This document shows, in pieces, positions 36,201 through 60,228 of a stretch of 64,000 nt of DNA (position 1 is the stretch's first letter; each line of letters opens with the position of its first letter). The DNA is from Proteles cristata cristata (Eukaryota > Chordata > Mammalia > Carnivora > Hyaenidae), in the NCBI GenBank assembly GCA_017311185.1, contig JAESUZ010003526.1:1240001-1304000 (forward strand). The letters run 5' to 3'. The notes under the pieces were generated by a model. The model had not been told where the DNA came from. It worked only from the letters and a program-made list of their open reading frames with translations, and ran no database searches. Made by a program: the position numbers and the translations under genes.

Positions 36201-37022
36201 GCTGGGGAAAGGTTTTATGATGTGTGATGAATCCTGAAATGCTGGAGAAGACATAGCTGCATCCACTTGACTGCGGGCCTTCTCAGAGCCTTTAAGATGC
36301 CAGTCCTCGGGTCCTGAGTCCAGCATGGAGACTGCCACTCTCCGGCAGCGGTCCCCAGCTCCCCCTCTGCTCTCCTTTTTCTTGGAGACTTGTCACAGAG
36401 CATGGCACACAAAACTCGGGAGCAGTGCCAGCTGTGCGTCGTGAGGGGTCCTGAGGCGAGGCGGGCACGTTCCTGGCCCTGCCCTATTCAGCCTTTGGGA
36501 CTTGGGATGAGTCAGTTGGCTTCTCACAGCCTTAGTCTCCTCGCGCAGACACCAGACACTTGGCCAGCAGACGCATGTGCGTGTGCGAAATAGCGGCACC
36601 GGGCAGCACCCGGTCCCAGAGGGGCAGACCGCCCGAGTGCACGTGCCCCTGGCCGCCACCATCTTCTGCCCTTGGGTGGGGGGGGTTCTGACGCGGCCCC
36701 TGTCCTTCCCGCTCTCTCCTCAGGTGCAGCCGCAGCCTCGGCCCCTGTCAACCCCTTCCAGGTGCACCAGCCCCAGCCGCTGACGCTGAACCAGCTGCGG
36801 GGGAGCCCAGTCCTGGGGACCAGTGCCGCCTTTGGGCCGAGCCCAGGCGTGGAGCCCATGGCCATGGCCTCCATGACCTCCGCGGCCGCACACCCAGCTC
36901 TGGCGGCCAGCGGCGCCTCCCTGACGCCACTGGGCCCCGCCGCGATGAACATGGTGAGCAGCGTGGGCAGCCCCCCATCGGCAGCTCAGGCCACCGGCAC
37001 AACCAACCCTTTCCTTCTCTAG
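15185..37022 (+). CDS. EPN2: Epsin-2, C-terminal 385 residues in seven exons (5' part outside window)
   Basis: Epsin-2 is a clathrin-coated-pit adaptor that links ubiquitinated cargo, PtdIns(4,5)P2 membranes, AP-2, clathrin and EH-domain proteins at the plasma membrane. The joined exons are 15185-15297, 17608-17700, 18601-18775, 31863-32036, 32588-32674, 34577-34792 and 36724-37022. Phases agree at every junction and all splice sites are GT/AG. The visible product has two UIMs (ELQLQLALAMS and DLRLQMALEES), a type-I clathrin box in TTLLDLMDALP, an AP-2-binding series (EPW, NPW, DPW x3, DPF) and three NPF EH-binding motifs, the last ending the protein as TTNPFLL. The DEF-type peptide IKDDFSEFDNL and the overall order are as in vertebrate epsin-2 rather than epsin-1 or -3. 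The lipid-binding ENTH domain (roughly the first 150 residues) and about 250 residues in total lie upstream. No frameshift or premature stop is seen. Confidence 0.96.
16317..16509 (+). mobile_element. CAN SINE, forward, first of a tandem pair
   Basis: Head 'ggggcaacggggtggctcagtcgg', full body and tail 'caagaataaacattaaa'. The next SINE begins directly at the end of this tail. Confidence 0.9.
16510..16740 (+). mobile_element. CAN SINE, forward, second of a tandem pair
   Basis: Complete forward copy starting 'ggggtgcatgggtggctcag' with an AAATAAAT-type tail. It abuts the preceding copy, consistent with insertion into that copy's A-rich tail. Confidence 0.9.
16789..17150. mobile_element. Tigger-type (Tc1/mariner) DNA transposon fossil
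   Basis: Begins 'caggtgacctttgagcaaca...gtccacttatatgtggattcttttcaataaatactgtaaata' and ends 'ttcatatgtggatttttgtgcaggggcgg...ggtgcccctaacacccg', which are the diverged inverted ends of a widespread non-autonomous Tigger-like mammalian repeat. It is flanked by TA as expected for mariner-type insertion. The exact subfamily is not determined. Confidence 0.65.
17003..17055 (-). mobile_element. CAN SINE remnant inside the Tigger fossil
   Basis: 'ccctaagtttatttattttgaaagagagagagtatgag' is the tail/body end of a reverse CAN SINE interrupting the Tigger sequence between 'tattagtaagtaag' and 'gttacctttttgaggagtc'. It is strongly 5'-truncated. Confidence 0.65.
17608..17700 (+). CDS. EPN2: EPN2 coding exon with UIM 2
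   Basis: 93 nt, phase 0 at both ends (cctcaacag|GAAGAG ... AAAGAG|gtaagc). It encodes 31 residues: EERLRRGDDLRLQMALEESR followed by RDTVKVPKKKE. The second ubiquitin-interacting motif has its acidic DD, central Ala and Ser in place, followed by a basic KVPKKKE stretch. Because it is a multiple of three in phase 0, skipping would keep the reading frame. Confidence 0.97.
17701..18600 (+). other. EPN2: EPN2 intron
   Basis: 900 bp, GC-rich. It contains a MIR fragment and no other recognisable element. Confidence 0.9.
17980..18115 (+). mobile_element. MIR SINE fragment
   Basis: 'cctcagtttcctcccctgtaaatgagcacgatagtag' and 'ttcctggcacggggtaagccctc' are the MIR core and 3' end. Confidence 0.65.
18601..18775 (+). 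CDS. EPN2: EPN2 coding exon: clathrin box and first PW motifs
   Basis: 175 nt, acceptor ctccaaag|CAC, donor TTCG|gtaaat (phase 1). It encodes HGSHPQQTTLLDLMDALPSS and on to SDPWPSFG. LLDLMD fits the LfXf[D/E] clathrin box that docks on the clathrin terminal domain. It also carries AEPWG, TNPWGG and SDPWPSF, the start of the AP-2 alpha-appendage binding region. Confidence 0.97.
20605..20820 (-). mobile_element. Young CAN SINE, reverse, perfect target-site duplication
   Basis: Nearly undamaged copy ('tttctaggagagagagag' to 'aaccgactaagccacccaggcgcccc'). A perfect 13-bp duplication agctgggggtctt flanks it (20592-20604, 20821-20833), pointing to a recent insertion. Confidence 0.95.
20875..21260 (-). 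mobile_element. L1 3' UTR fragment (plus strand antisense)
   Basis: 'cagtgtcgtgccaccatcaatac...agacatttccattgcccccgaaagagaccccattcccattaagcagtcacccc...gatatttcatatttcatacgtgtagtggaatcag' follows the antisense of the L1ME-type 3' region in order. Confidence 0.65.
21312..21483 (-). mobile_element. CAN SINE, reverse
   Basis: Reverse copy ending 'gtgagccacccaggtgtcc', flanked by a 16-bp duplication gaaatctgttaatttt (21296-21311; 21484-21499, one mismatch). Confidence 0.92.
21645..21755 (-). mobile_element. MIR SINE fragment, reverse
   Basis: 'aaagcccagagaggctcttcatttctctggtgtcacacagcaagttaggggc' resembles MIR on the minus strand. Confidence 0.5.
22400..22640. promoter_or_regulatory. Intronic CpG-rich patch
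   Basis: Dense CpG over about 240 bp (gctcgggccggctcgctgcccgggccggg ... ccgccccgccgccatgcacgtgaatattcc), non-repetitive, with an E-box GCACGTG beside a palindromic GAATATTC. Candidate internal promoter or enhancer of EPN2; only base composition and motifs support it. Confidence 0.35.
26776..27010 (-). mobile_element. CAN SINE, reverse
   Basis: Reverse copy with a long T/A tail; head reads 'ccgactgagccagccaaggacccc'. A 10-bp duplication aggaagagaa flanks it (26766-26775, 27011-27020). Confidence 0.9.
28107..28325 (+). mobile_element. CAN SINE, forward, inside L1
   Basis: Forward copy ('ggggtcacctgggcggctcaatcgg' to an A-run). The flanking 'aaaaatgaggagg' and 'taaataaggagg' look like a decayed target-site duplication in the L1. 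Confidence 0.88.
29351..29468 (+). mobile_element. CAN SINE head, forward, truncated
   Basis: 'ggggcacctgggtggttcag' to 'gacagtgtggagcctgct', then stops where an oppositely oriented SINE starts. Confidence 0.85.
29469..29653 (-). mobile_element. CAN SINE, reverse, facing the preceding copy
   Basis: Runs from 'aatgtattcttatttttgag' to 'cttagccacccatgtgcccc'. With the forward head at 29351-29468 it forms an inverted pair with no spacer. Confidence 0.88.
30175..30395 (+). mobile_element. CAN SINE, forward, inside L1
   Basis: Complete forward copy, flanked by gatcttcgag / gatctttgag (30166-30175, 30396-30405). Confidence 0.92.
31863..32036 (+). CDS. EPN2: EPN2 coding exon: DPW motifs
   Basis: 174 nt, phase 1 at both ends (ccccag|GT GCC ... 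GCT G|gtgaga). It encodes AKPAAPVDPWGVPTGANTHS, then VSKGSDPWAAPPQQAPGAGK, then AADAWAAASAAKPVSAA. It carries two intact DPW motifs and one degenerate DAW. The length is a multiple of three with matching phases, so the exon could be skipped without shifting the frame. Confidence 0.96.
32037..32587 (+). other. EPN2: EPN2 intron
   Basis: 551 bp, GC-rich unique sequence with no repeat recognised. Confidence 0.92.
32588..32674 (+). CDS. EPN2: EPN2 coding exon: acidic DFSEFDNL region
   Basis: 87 nt, phase 1 to phase 1 (cacccag|GC GCC ... ACA G|gtatgt). It encodes AFDLFSNLNGTIKDDFSEFD followed by NLRTSKKT, a conserved acidic/hydrophobic epsin segment with phenylalanines suited to clathrin or AP-2 contact. 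Another frame-preserving exon. Confidence 0.97.
33248..33357. repeat. Polypyrimidine tract
   Basis: About 110 bases almost purely C/T (cttctctcctttctctttcctctc ... ctcccccccttccct). Confidence 0.8.
33900..34110 (-). mobile_element. Old L1 3' fragment (plus strand antisense)
   Basis: 'gctacagtaaataatgctgtcgtgaaca ... ggattcctagaaatgggattacc ... ccactgcactcccaccag' is the antisense L1 3' series. Confidence 0.55.
34577..34792 (+). CDS. EPN2: EPN2 coding exon: DPF and first NPF
   Basis: 216 nt, phase 1 to phase 1 (cttgcag|CT GAG ... CCA G|gtatgc). It encodes EAVASPPSQNNGTTSPDPFE, then SQPLTAASSKPSSSRKTPES, then FLGPNAALVNLDSLVTRPAP, then PAQSLNPFLAP. It has an AP-2-type DPF, the Ser/Pro-rich KTPESFLGPNAALVNLDSLV block typical of epsins, and the first EH-binding NPF. 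Confidence 0.97.
34793..36723 (+). other. EPN2: EPN2 last intron
   Basis: 1.9 kb, with a C-rich minisatellite at 35750-35940; no SINE is present. Confidence 0.92.
35750..35940. repeat. C-rich degenerate minisatellite
   Basis: About five imperfect units of roughly 28-38 bp built on 'tgcccc..atcccccacccccatgccgg', alternating with 'ccctgccgtccccca'. The minus strand has dense G-runs able to form G-quadruplexes. Confidence 0.75.
36724..37022 (+). CDS. EPN2: EPN2 terminal coding exon with two NPF motifs and stop
   Basis: 299 coding nt from ctcctcag|GT GCA to TAG at 37020-37022. It starts AAAASAPVNPFQVHQPQPLT and ends AQATGTTNPFLL. Two NPF tripeptides bind EH domains of Eps15/intersectin; the C-terminal NPFLL end is a hallmark of epsins. 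The exon is CpG-rich and continuous with the 3' UTR. Confidence 0.97.
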
Positions 37023-39430
37023 TGCCCGAGCCGGGGGGGGCCCACTGCAGAGCGCATGCGCAGAGCACCTGTGCCTGAGGACGCCGAGCAGGGACTCGAG
37101 TGCGAGGGGGCGGGTGTTAGGGCCGGCCGCTTCCGGCTTCCTGGTAAAAGGGTTGTCCCCACGGCCCCGACCCCCAGACTCGAGCGGCGGCAGGCCTTCC
37201 CCCGGCCCCGTCGCCGCCCCGCGTCCCCCCACCCCGAGCGTGAGGTCCTGGCTCCTGTGGAGATTGGCCCGCTCTCTGGGGCCTTGGACGAGGTGGGGAG
37301 TTGGCGGTGTCGCCCACGCCCCGAACCTCAGCCCGAGGGCCTCTGGGACGCTGCCTGGCCCGGGCCTCGCTCGGCCGCCGTGGCTTTGCCCCCCACCTCC
37401 AGCCCTAGCAGGACCCCGGCGGTCCCAGGCGTGGGCGGAAGGAAGCACCGGCTCCACGAGGCGCTCAGCTTTTGGGGACGTGGTTGTGCATATTTTGTTT
37501 CCCTTTGACTCGTGTGTGAGTTCAAAGTCAACACCACCACCGTGGAGCAACTCGAATTAAATCCACTAGAGCAAGCTTTAAACTAATCTGAGCATAACCC
37601 CGCCACGTGGCTCTATGCTTGTATACGTTTGCACATATTTTGTTTAGTACAGTTTCATATTTGAGTTTGCAGAATTATCTAATAGTCTTTTTTTGGCTAA
37701 TATTTTTATAACGTGGTTCTTATTTAACTGTCTAGTTTTGATAGAATTTACCAGGTCTGGCTGAATTAAGATATTGGCACGTGTCATGTTAGTGGTTTAA
37801 ATCCTCTTATTTATGGTTTTAACTCTAAGAAAATTTAAATAGGGAGAGACAAAAAAATGCCTTATGGAAAAACTAAAGCAGATTCTTTATAGGGAAAAAT
37901 ATGGGAATTTGATTACACATAAAAGATGATGTTTATTTAAGAAAAACAAAACCTGCAACAACAACAACAAAATCCCAGCCTCCAGTTGCCTTTTCCTTTC
38001 TTTCACTCCCTTTTCTGGTGACTCCCCAAATCGATGGACTTGCAGCCTTTCGGGCTAGATCCTGAGAGAGGCCACTTTTCTTACCAATACGCCACTGTCA
38101 AGAAAGCGGAAGTAAAAAAAAAAAAACCAGTCCAGTGTATGAATGTGACTCACCGGTTTTCATCAGCTCATCCCCTTGGGAAACCGAAGGCTGCACAGAT
38201 GGACAAGGACTCCCCTCCACAGCGGGGATCTGAAGCGGGGGAGGCGCCTTGAACCTTGTGTGTCTGTGGTCTCCTCTGTCTTAATCCGCACTCAGGGTGG
38301 AGATGGGGCCGGCGTGGAGATGGCGGGCGTCTGGGGGTGCCCAGGGCTCCCTGCGGGCGGCCTCTGGGCCCAGAGGGGTGAGGGGCCGGGACTGGCCCTG
38401 ACCCACCCACCCACCTGTGAACTCCAGACACACACACTGCAGACTTAATCATCTCTTGCTTTGGAGAAGAGGGGGGGAAAGGTCATTCTTACACAATAGA
38501 TTTTTAACAAACGTGCACTAATCTTACCCCGCCCCCCACCTCCTGCTTTCCTCGCCCCGCCCCCCACTATAAGAAACGTGTGAATTTGCGAAATGAAGAC
38601 CAGAAAGGATCTGCTTCTCCCTGGGGAAGGGACCCCACCCCCATCCCCCAATCCTGTGTCTGGTCAGCCTGCCTGGCGGGCCTTCCCGTCTTGCTTTCTG
38701 CCATGGACGGCTCCATCCCGACCCCAGGGCAGCGGACCCCACCCCGGCCTTCCTCCGCCCGCTCGCTGGCTCCAGGAGGAGAGGTGACCCTGGGCACCGC
38801 ACAGGAGAGCTGTAAGATGCCAGGAGGCCAGCGGGCGGAGTCACAACGGCCTGCTCAGGCCACCCCCGCGTCCTGCGTTTACCAGCTCCCCCAGGCTGTT
38901 CTCCGGCCCCAGGAGCCGCCGGGGACCTGGGGCTGGACCGTGGGCCCCGGCCGAGTCTGGCCTCTTCCGACTTCTTCCACCATGGGGGCGGGGGAGCCAG
39001 CGTGGGACTCGGTGGGTCGCTTCCCCAGGGAGGTGCTTTCACTCCTGTGGTGCGAGCCCGGAACCCCGTCGCAGGCCAGTAGACCAAACCTACCTACCTG
39101 GCCAGTGCCCCTTTTGTCACAGTCACGACCCCTTCCTGACGTGACTTTGAGGCCCCAACACGATAGCCACTGGGCCACCAAGGCCCCAGGAGACCCCGTC
39201 CCACCCCGGCCCAGGCGCCTCGTCCCTGTTGCCTGCTGCACTGATCATGAAGCCACCGGCCACTGCCTCGTGTGTAAGACACATGCCATCACGCCCCCTC
39301 CTGATGGGCACCGTGGTAGGGGTGTCACCCAGCCGTTTTCTCAGTCCCAGGGGCCGGTGGCTGGTTTTGAACTTGTGTTGACTATTGATACTTCTTTACT
39401 GTACAAATATAATTTATCATTTGTATCATG
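37023..39430 (+). other. EPN2: EPN2 3' UTR (inferred extent)
   Basis: Starts GC-rich and becomes AT-rich from 37550 to 37970, as in long vertebrate 3' UTRs. A proximal poly(A) signal ATTAAA is at 37556-37561. A distal variant AATATA lies within 'tacaaatataatttatc' near 39405, followed by GT-rich sequence. A perfect miR-19 seed match TTTGCACA is at 37628-37635. No SINE occurs in these 2.4 kb, which supports transcribed, constrained sequence. The distal end is inference from length and composition. Confidence 0.55.
37556..37561 (+). terminator. EPN2: Proximal EPN2 polyadenylation signal ATTAAA
   Basis: ATTAAA 534 bases after the stop codon, the first canonical-type hexamer in the 3' UTR. Confidence 0.5.
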
Positions 39431-41620
39431 ACGCGGTTTCTGGCTGTGTCCTTCCCTCACCCCCATCTTTCTATCCGTCCCGCCAGGTGGGGGGGGGAAG
39501 GGCAGGCGGAACCGTGGTGAGGGAGGCCCCCCTCCTGTGAGGGCCCCTCGCCCCGAGCTGTGCCCTGGGCAGTCCCACACACGGCCCTCTCTGCGGAAGG
39601 CCTGGCACCCTGGTGTCCCCCTCCGCGACCCTGGGCAGGGCTCCGGAGCGGCTGGGAGCGCCACCCTGTGTGGGTGCTCTGGGTCAGGCTGCCTCCACAA
39701 GCCCAGTTTACTTCTTACAGAGCCCGGGGCCTGGCTGGCTGGGCAGCTCTCCCAGCAGCGATCGGGGACCCTGGCTGCTCCATCTCGTGACGCTGCCGCC
39801 ACCTCTGACACACACGGCCCTGAGGTTTGCGGGGAAGGGGATGCGCGATCGGAGGGAGAAGTGTGAGGTTTCCTAGGGGCCAAGTCTGGCAGTGGCTTCT
39901 CCCCGAGTCCCTCGCCCCCACCGGCCCCAGGGCTCCAGCAAGGAGCCGGGAAATGGGGAAACGCAGGCTTCCTTTGTCCCCTGGGGGACAGGAAGTGAGT
40001 TAGGTTAACACGGCGGGTCTCTGTCACAGCAGGCCTGGTGGTCACCACGTATAGATTGCATTCTTCTACACAGAGTGTACCCCGGCCCCCAACGGAGGCA
40101 ACCTAGAGTCGCAGAATCACAAGAGAGCGTATATGGTGGTAGTTTGTTACATGGCAGTAGGTAACAAGCACACACACAATCCTGCCCTGTTTCCTTGCCG
40201 TCTCACCCTCCTATTCCTTCAACTCACTGGTAGCTCCTCTTGAGGCCATTTGGGGTGACGGTAGGCGTGTCCCCCCTGAAAACCGATTCCAGGAGGCTGT
40301 TACTTGTCCCGATGAGAAGTTTTACTGGGACTTCTTATCTTCCCACCTGACTTCTAGAAACCGATTCCTTTTCCAACCTCTCGATGCCCCCAAAGTTTTG
40401 GATTCTCTCATTCTGTCATTGGGCTTTCCTGAGCTCCCTGCGCGACCGTGCCAGCTTTCCAGGGGCAGTAACGGTGGCCTGTGATCACCCACCCCTGCCT
40501 ATCCCAGCGATGGTTCAGCAGGCAAAGAGCCTGTCTCCTGAGTTAGCAAGAGTGTCTTAACCTAGCTTAGTGTTCACAGAGTAGGGCTTTCCTGCTGTCC
40601 AGTCTATCCTCTGTATTCTTCCTGCCCCCGCCTCACTGCGAAGCCAGTACCACATACACTTGGTTTTGGTTGTAGGGGAAACCCACTCCTGACCCCGGTA
40701 TCTGTATCAGGATAGAGTAGGCTCCGCTCGAACAAATAAACCCCAAACTCTCTGTGCCGGAACACAATAGAGTTGCTCACAGAAAGGCCCAATGGGCTGT
40801 TCTTGGCGGCTCAGTGACCCAGGCTCTTCCCTTACCACATTCTGTCTCCAAAATGTGGCCTCTAGAATGCCATGGAAAAGTAAGAAGGGAAGGATGGCCC
40901 AAGGGAGGTTTTAAATGGGTCACGCGTAGGGGCGGTGAACGGCTCTCAAGCCCACGTGTCTTTGGCCAGAACAACTCGCAGGGACCCGGCTGTATGCAAG
41001 GGGCCTGGGAAGATGCGGTCCTGTGAGCCCAGGAGAAAAAGGAGATGGTCCTGTGAGCACACAGCTTTCTCGCAGTGGAGGACAGAGGCAACAGCGCGGG
41101 GTGACCTTGGGGCCGTCCCCTTTGTTCCTCATGGGAAGGGTCACAGATCTCCAGCCTGCTCCCGGTTCCCAGGCACAGAATGCCTCCGAAGTTTCCAGCA
41201 TTCTCCCGCCCTGACTGGGAGGAGCATGAAGCAGCTTTCCGACGAGATGGTCGCATTCTACACCTTGACAAGGAGGGTGGGCACGCATTGTCGGAACTCA
41301 GCACGTGGATGAAAATTAAGATGTGTGCATTTCATTTTGCGTAAACGTCCCCTCAAAAGAAACAAATGGCACCGGGAAGCAAGTAGCAAACCATAGTTAA
41401 GGAAGGGCGGCCGCCATGTGCAGAAGGAGGTGTCGTGATGCCTGCGGTTTGTTTTGCACTAAAAGTCGGACACATGGAAGGGAGGAAGAGAACGCAAGGG
41501 TGGGAAGATGGCGACAGGGACTGAGTTGAGGCTGGCTGGCCGTTCGCTGGGACATTCTAACTTTTTCTGTGTTTGAACATGTCAATAAGAAAATGTCGAT
41601 AAATTTAAAAACTGCAGAAT

Positions 41621-41803
41621 GGAGGCACCTGGGTGGCTTAGTCAGTTAAGCACTGACTTTGGCTCAGGTCCTGATCTCACAGCTCATGGGTTCCAGCCCC
41701 GCATCAGGCTCTGTGCTGACAGCTCGGAGCCTGGAGCCTGGTTCAGATTCTGTGTCACACACTCTCTCTCTCTCCTTCTCTCAAAAAATAAACACTAAAA
41801 AAA
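41621..41803 (+). mobile_element. CAN SINE, forward
   Basis: 'ggaggcacctgggtggcttagtcag' to 'tctcaaaaaataaacactaaaa'. Confidence 0.9.
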
Positions 41804-42183
41804 TTCAAAACAAAAACAAGAGCTCCCTCTGTTCTTCCACCAGGCCCGGGCCCCAGCCCCCCATTTGCTCCAGACACGTCCATGGTGCCCCCTGAGGTCT
41901 TACGAGACCCCATGCCCATGGGCTGCTCCTGCCTCCACGCGGCTCACGTTGCAAGCAGCTGCGCCTGCAGAACCCGGGGCCCTCCGTGTGCCTCTCCTCT
42001 CTCCGCCTCCCTCCCCTGCAGCTCCGGAAGGCCGGACCCCCAGGCCACCTCCTCGTCCGGGCCCAGCCCGTCAGCCTGTGCCCGGTGCTGCCCCCAAACC
42101 ACCTTCCTGTCGGGCCTGGGATGCCAGCACCGATGACACCATGCTTCACCCTCTTCTCATTCTGTTCCATTTTGCAGTTAAAA

Positions 42184-42382
42184 TTTTTTTAATGTTTATA
42201 TTTGAGAGAGAGAGACAGCATGAACAGGGGAGGGTCAGAAAGAGGAGGAGACAGAATCTGAAGCAGGCTCCAGGCTTCAGACTTGTCAACACAAAGCCTG
42301 ACGCGGGGCTTGAACCCAAAACCTATGAGATCATGACCTGAGCCAAAGTCGGCCACCCAACCGACTCAGCCACCCAGGGGCC
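42184..42382 (-). mobile_element. CAN SINE, reverse
   Basis: 'tttttttaatgtttatatttgagagag' to 'accgactcagccacccaggggcc'. Confidence 0.9.
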
Positions 42383-42400
42383 TGTTTGTTGTTGTTTTTT

Positions 42401-42505
42401 AAGATTTTATTTTTTTAAGAAAACTCTACACCCAACATGGGGCTCGAACTCACCAATCCCGAGATGAAGAGTCCCACACTCCTCCTACTGAGCCAGCCAG
42501 GCGCC
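42401..42505 (-). mobile_element. CAN SINE of an older, shorter subfamily, reverse
   Basis: 'aagattttatttttttaaga...ctctacacccaacatggggctcgaactcaccaatcccgag...ctgagccagccaggcgcc' lacks the GAGA block and matches the older pan-carnivore SINE type. It stands directly beside the feliform-type copy at 42184-42382. Confidence 0.85.
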
Positions 42506-43100
42506 GTCTTGAGTCATTTCCTTTTTGTCGTGAGCCCTTCAGCTGAGGGCAAGGCCTCCTGGAGGTCGGAAGAGGAAAAAAGACGGTTTTCTCTGAGATG
42601 CCCGGAGTGCTGGGTCCGCCTGCAACCGGGAGGCTGCCCTGGCTGCAGCCCGAGCCTGGCAGGCCCGGGGCTGCCTGCTGTGACCATGCCTGGCCCGCAG
42701 CGTGGCGCAGGCCCGCGGCTGGCTTTCACAGGGCCCAGGATGGCCGGGTGAGGACATGGGACAGGGCACGGGCAGTTGAGGACATAGCATGAACGTGCCT
42801 GTCCCTGTAGTGACCACCGTGAATTCTAAACTGGGCTGGTGAGGAGAGGAGGGGCTGATGGCCTGCACAAAGGTGGTGGCGGGTGGCTTGGAGGACCCGG
42901 ATGCAGTGGACTGTTGAGCGGGGACCACAGGGAAGGAATCACAAGGTGGGAAGGAAGTGGGCTGGGAGGGGGACGCTTGGGTGGAGGCACTGGTAACAAG
43001 CAACAGGCGGTGGTATGGGCGGCTGTTGAGGGGCAAAGCCAAGGTCATCATTGCAAGGGAGGAGGCTGAGGAAGAAGCCAAGTTGTATGAAGGCTCATCT

Positions 43101-43317
43101 GTCTGGACTCAGTCGGTTGAGTGTCCGACTCTTGATTTCCGCGCAGGTTGTGATCTCACCATCAAGAGATCGAGCCCTTCGTCGGGCTCTGCGCTCACAG
43201 CATGGAATCTGCTGGGGATTCTCTCCCTCTCCCCCTCTCTGTGCCCCTCCCCTGCTTGTGCACGTGCTCTTTCTCACACTACATTAAACTTAAAAAAAAA
43301 AAAAAAAAAAAAAAAAA
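43101..43317 (+). mobile_element. CAN SINE, forward, with long poly-A
   Basis: 'ctcagtcggttgagtgtccgactcttgatttccgcgcagg' to a run of 26 A (43292-43317). Slightly truncated at the head. Confidence 0.9.
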
Positions 43318-44344
43318 CGGGAGAAAAAGGCCCAGGGCACGGCAGTCAGGTATTTGGTGGCAGTCAGCTCCGGGGTCTGGGGGCGAGGACGAAGCTCCCA
43401 TGGCACATGAGGTGTGGCAGCAGAAGGACCCCAGTCAGGAGGACTGTGCGCGTAAATGGCCGGGACTTGTTGGGAAAAGAAGAGTGTGGCAAGGGACAGG
43501 CCGGCGGTTGGGAGACTCTGCATTCAGAGAGGAGGGTCAGCCACCGTGCCAGGGCCCGCAGGGAGCCAGGGCCCAGCCGGGGTGGAGGGAACCGAGTGGT
43601 AAAGGGCCGAACAGGGTCCACCCAGCAGTGTCGGGGGCCAGGTGCCCAATGCAGGGCAGTGTGTAGGGGCGAAGCTGGTGGCCTTCAGGCTGGGAGGCAG
43701 AGGGTTACCAAGAGCTGGGCGTGGGCACTCTGTGGCTCCCCTTAAATTGGGCCAGTGGTGCCAGGTAGCGAGGGACCCGGGTGAGCGCTAGGTCCCGTCC
43801 CCGGGCTGAGGGCAGGCTGGGTGACCACGGCGAGGCCATGGGGACTGGGGCGTCGAGAGGGCTCAGCTCCCGAAGCACAGGGGCCTGGGCTGCACGGTGC
43901 ACCCCCCTGCCCTGTGGGGGCGGGAGAGCTGGGATTCCAGCACCTTCCGGCCTCCAGGAGGATTGCCGCCCCGTTGTCTGGGCTGTGGGGTCAGGGGTCG
44001 GCAGAGTCCGGGCCGGGGGTCTCCGTGTGGCTCCTACGACGACATTCGTCTCCTTGCCGAGGGAGGCCGGCAGGCACGCGGCACACACCGCGGGCACCGG
44101 GCCGGGCCCCCAGCACGCTCCGCCGCGCCACTCTGAAGGTCTCGGCAGTGGGGACGCACCTGTGTCGCGGATGCGTGTGTGGCGCGAGGACAAGGCCACA
44201 CAGCCACGGGCAGCAGAACCGGGCTTGAGCCGAAGCTCGCAGCCTGGCTGGCCGTCCCGCTGTGCCTCTCGGGGCAGCTTCTGTCCCCTCACTTGCAGGG
44301 GTCGAGGGAGGGGCGTGCTCGAGGGGAGGGGCAGCTCCAGGCCT

Positions 44345-44556
44345 GGGTTCTGTGAAAAGGTGAGGCTTTATTATAGAAAATCCCTACCCCCCACCCCCCC
44401 AGTCCCATGAGGCTGCACGTCAAGCAGATGTATCCGGGGCTGACTCTCTGGAAGGACAATCCGCTTTGTCCGAAGGGCCACCTGGCCGGATCCTGTGGGC
44501 GGGGCCTGATCTAGTGCACCGGGGATCCAGCGGGCGGGAGCGGGGGCTGGATGCCT
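44345..44556 (-). other. B9D1: B9D1 3' UTR
   Basis: Short 3' UTR of about 200 nt from the stop codon to just past the poly(A) signal at 44367-44372. The exact cleavage point is inferred. Confidence 0.7.
44367..44372 (-). terminator. B9D1: B9D1 polyadenylation signal AATAAA
   Basis: Minus strand reads CTATAATAAAGCC; a canonical hexamer 185 nt after the TGA stop and the first one met on that strand. Confidence 0.85.
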
Positions 44557-59817
<15,261 letters not shown>

Positions 59818-59860
59818 GGCAGGCTGGGGGCACCTGGAAACGACCCAGGCTGCGCGCGGG

Positions 59861-59874
59861 GTTGCTAGGAGGCT
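59861..59874 (-). promoter_or_regulatory. B9D1: Possible second X-box, half site
   Basis: GTTGCTAGGAGGCT has a good left half (GTTGCTAGG) but a degraded right half. It lies 18 bp from the full X-box. Confidence 0.4.
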
Positions 59875-59878
59875 CTGG

Positions 59879-59892
59879 GTTGCCCTGGAAAC
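59879..59892 (-). promoter_or_regulatory. B9D1: X-box (RFX binding site) of the B9D1 promoter
   Basis: GTTGCCCTGGAAAC fits the RFX consensus GTTRCC-NN-RGNAAC at every fixed position. It is 62 bp upstream of the B9D1 ATG, the usual place for X-boxes of ciliary transition-zone genes. RFX factors (with FOXJ1) drive such genes. Confidence 0.7.
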
Positions 59893-60228
59893 AGACGGCG
59901 TGGCGCGTGGGACACGTTTCTTCAGAGCGGCACCTTCGCAAAACCGAGCACTTGTGCGACAGTGCGCAGGCGCTGTCAGCAGCAGCTGATGGACGGGGCG
60001 GGGCTTTGGAGGGAGGGGCTCCGCAGTCCCACCCCTCTCCGAGGAAGCTGGGACAATACACGCAGGCTGGGCGGGAGCGTGGGCCCATTGTGTAGACTCC
60101 GGCCCCGCCGTCCGATCCGGCTACACCCGCAGGAAGTGTGTATCCACTCGGCTTCGGCCCTGCCCGCCCCGAAGCCCAGAGGCCCGCCCTGACTCAGGCC
60201 GGCCGGGAGCCAAGTGGTACAGATGCTC

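Larger units (their letters stand above)
39431..44345. other. EPN2-B9D1 intergenic spacer
   Basis: Tail-to-tail spacer of about 5 kb. It contains four CAN SINEs, a CpG-rich unique block at 43770-44330, and no open frame resembling a known protein. Confidence 0.75.

Noticed and set aside
36720..37550. 276-codon open frame on the minus strand
   Set aside because: Antisense to the CpG-rich terminal EPN2 exon; the frame is open because of high GC.
38580..39431. 283-codon open frame on the plus strand
   Set aside because: Within the inferred EPN2 3' UTR; low-complexity Pro/Ser composition and no homology recognised.
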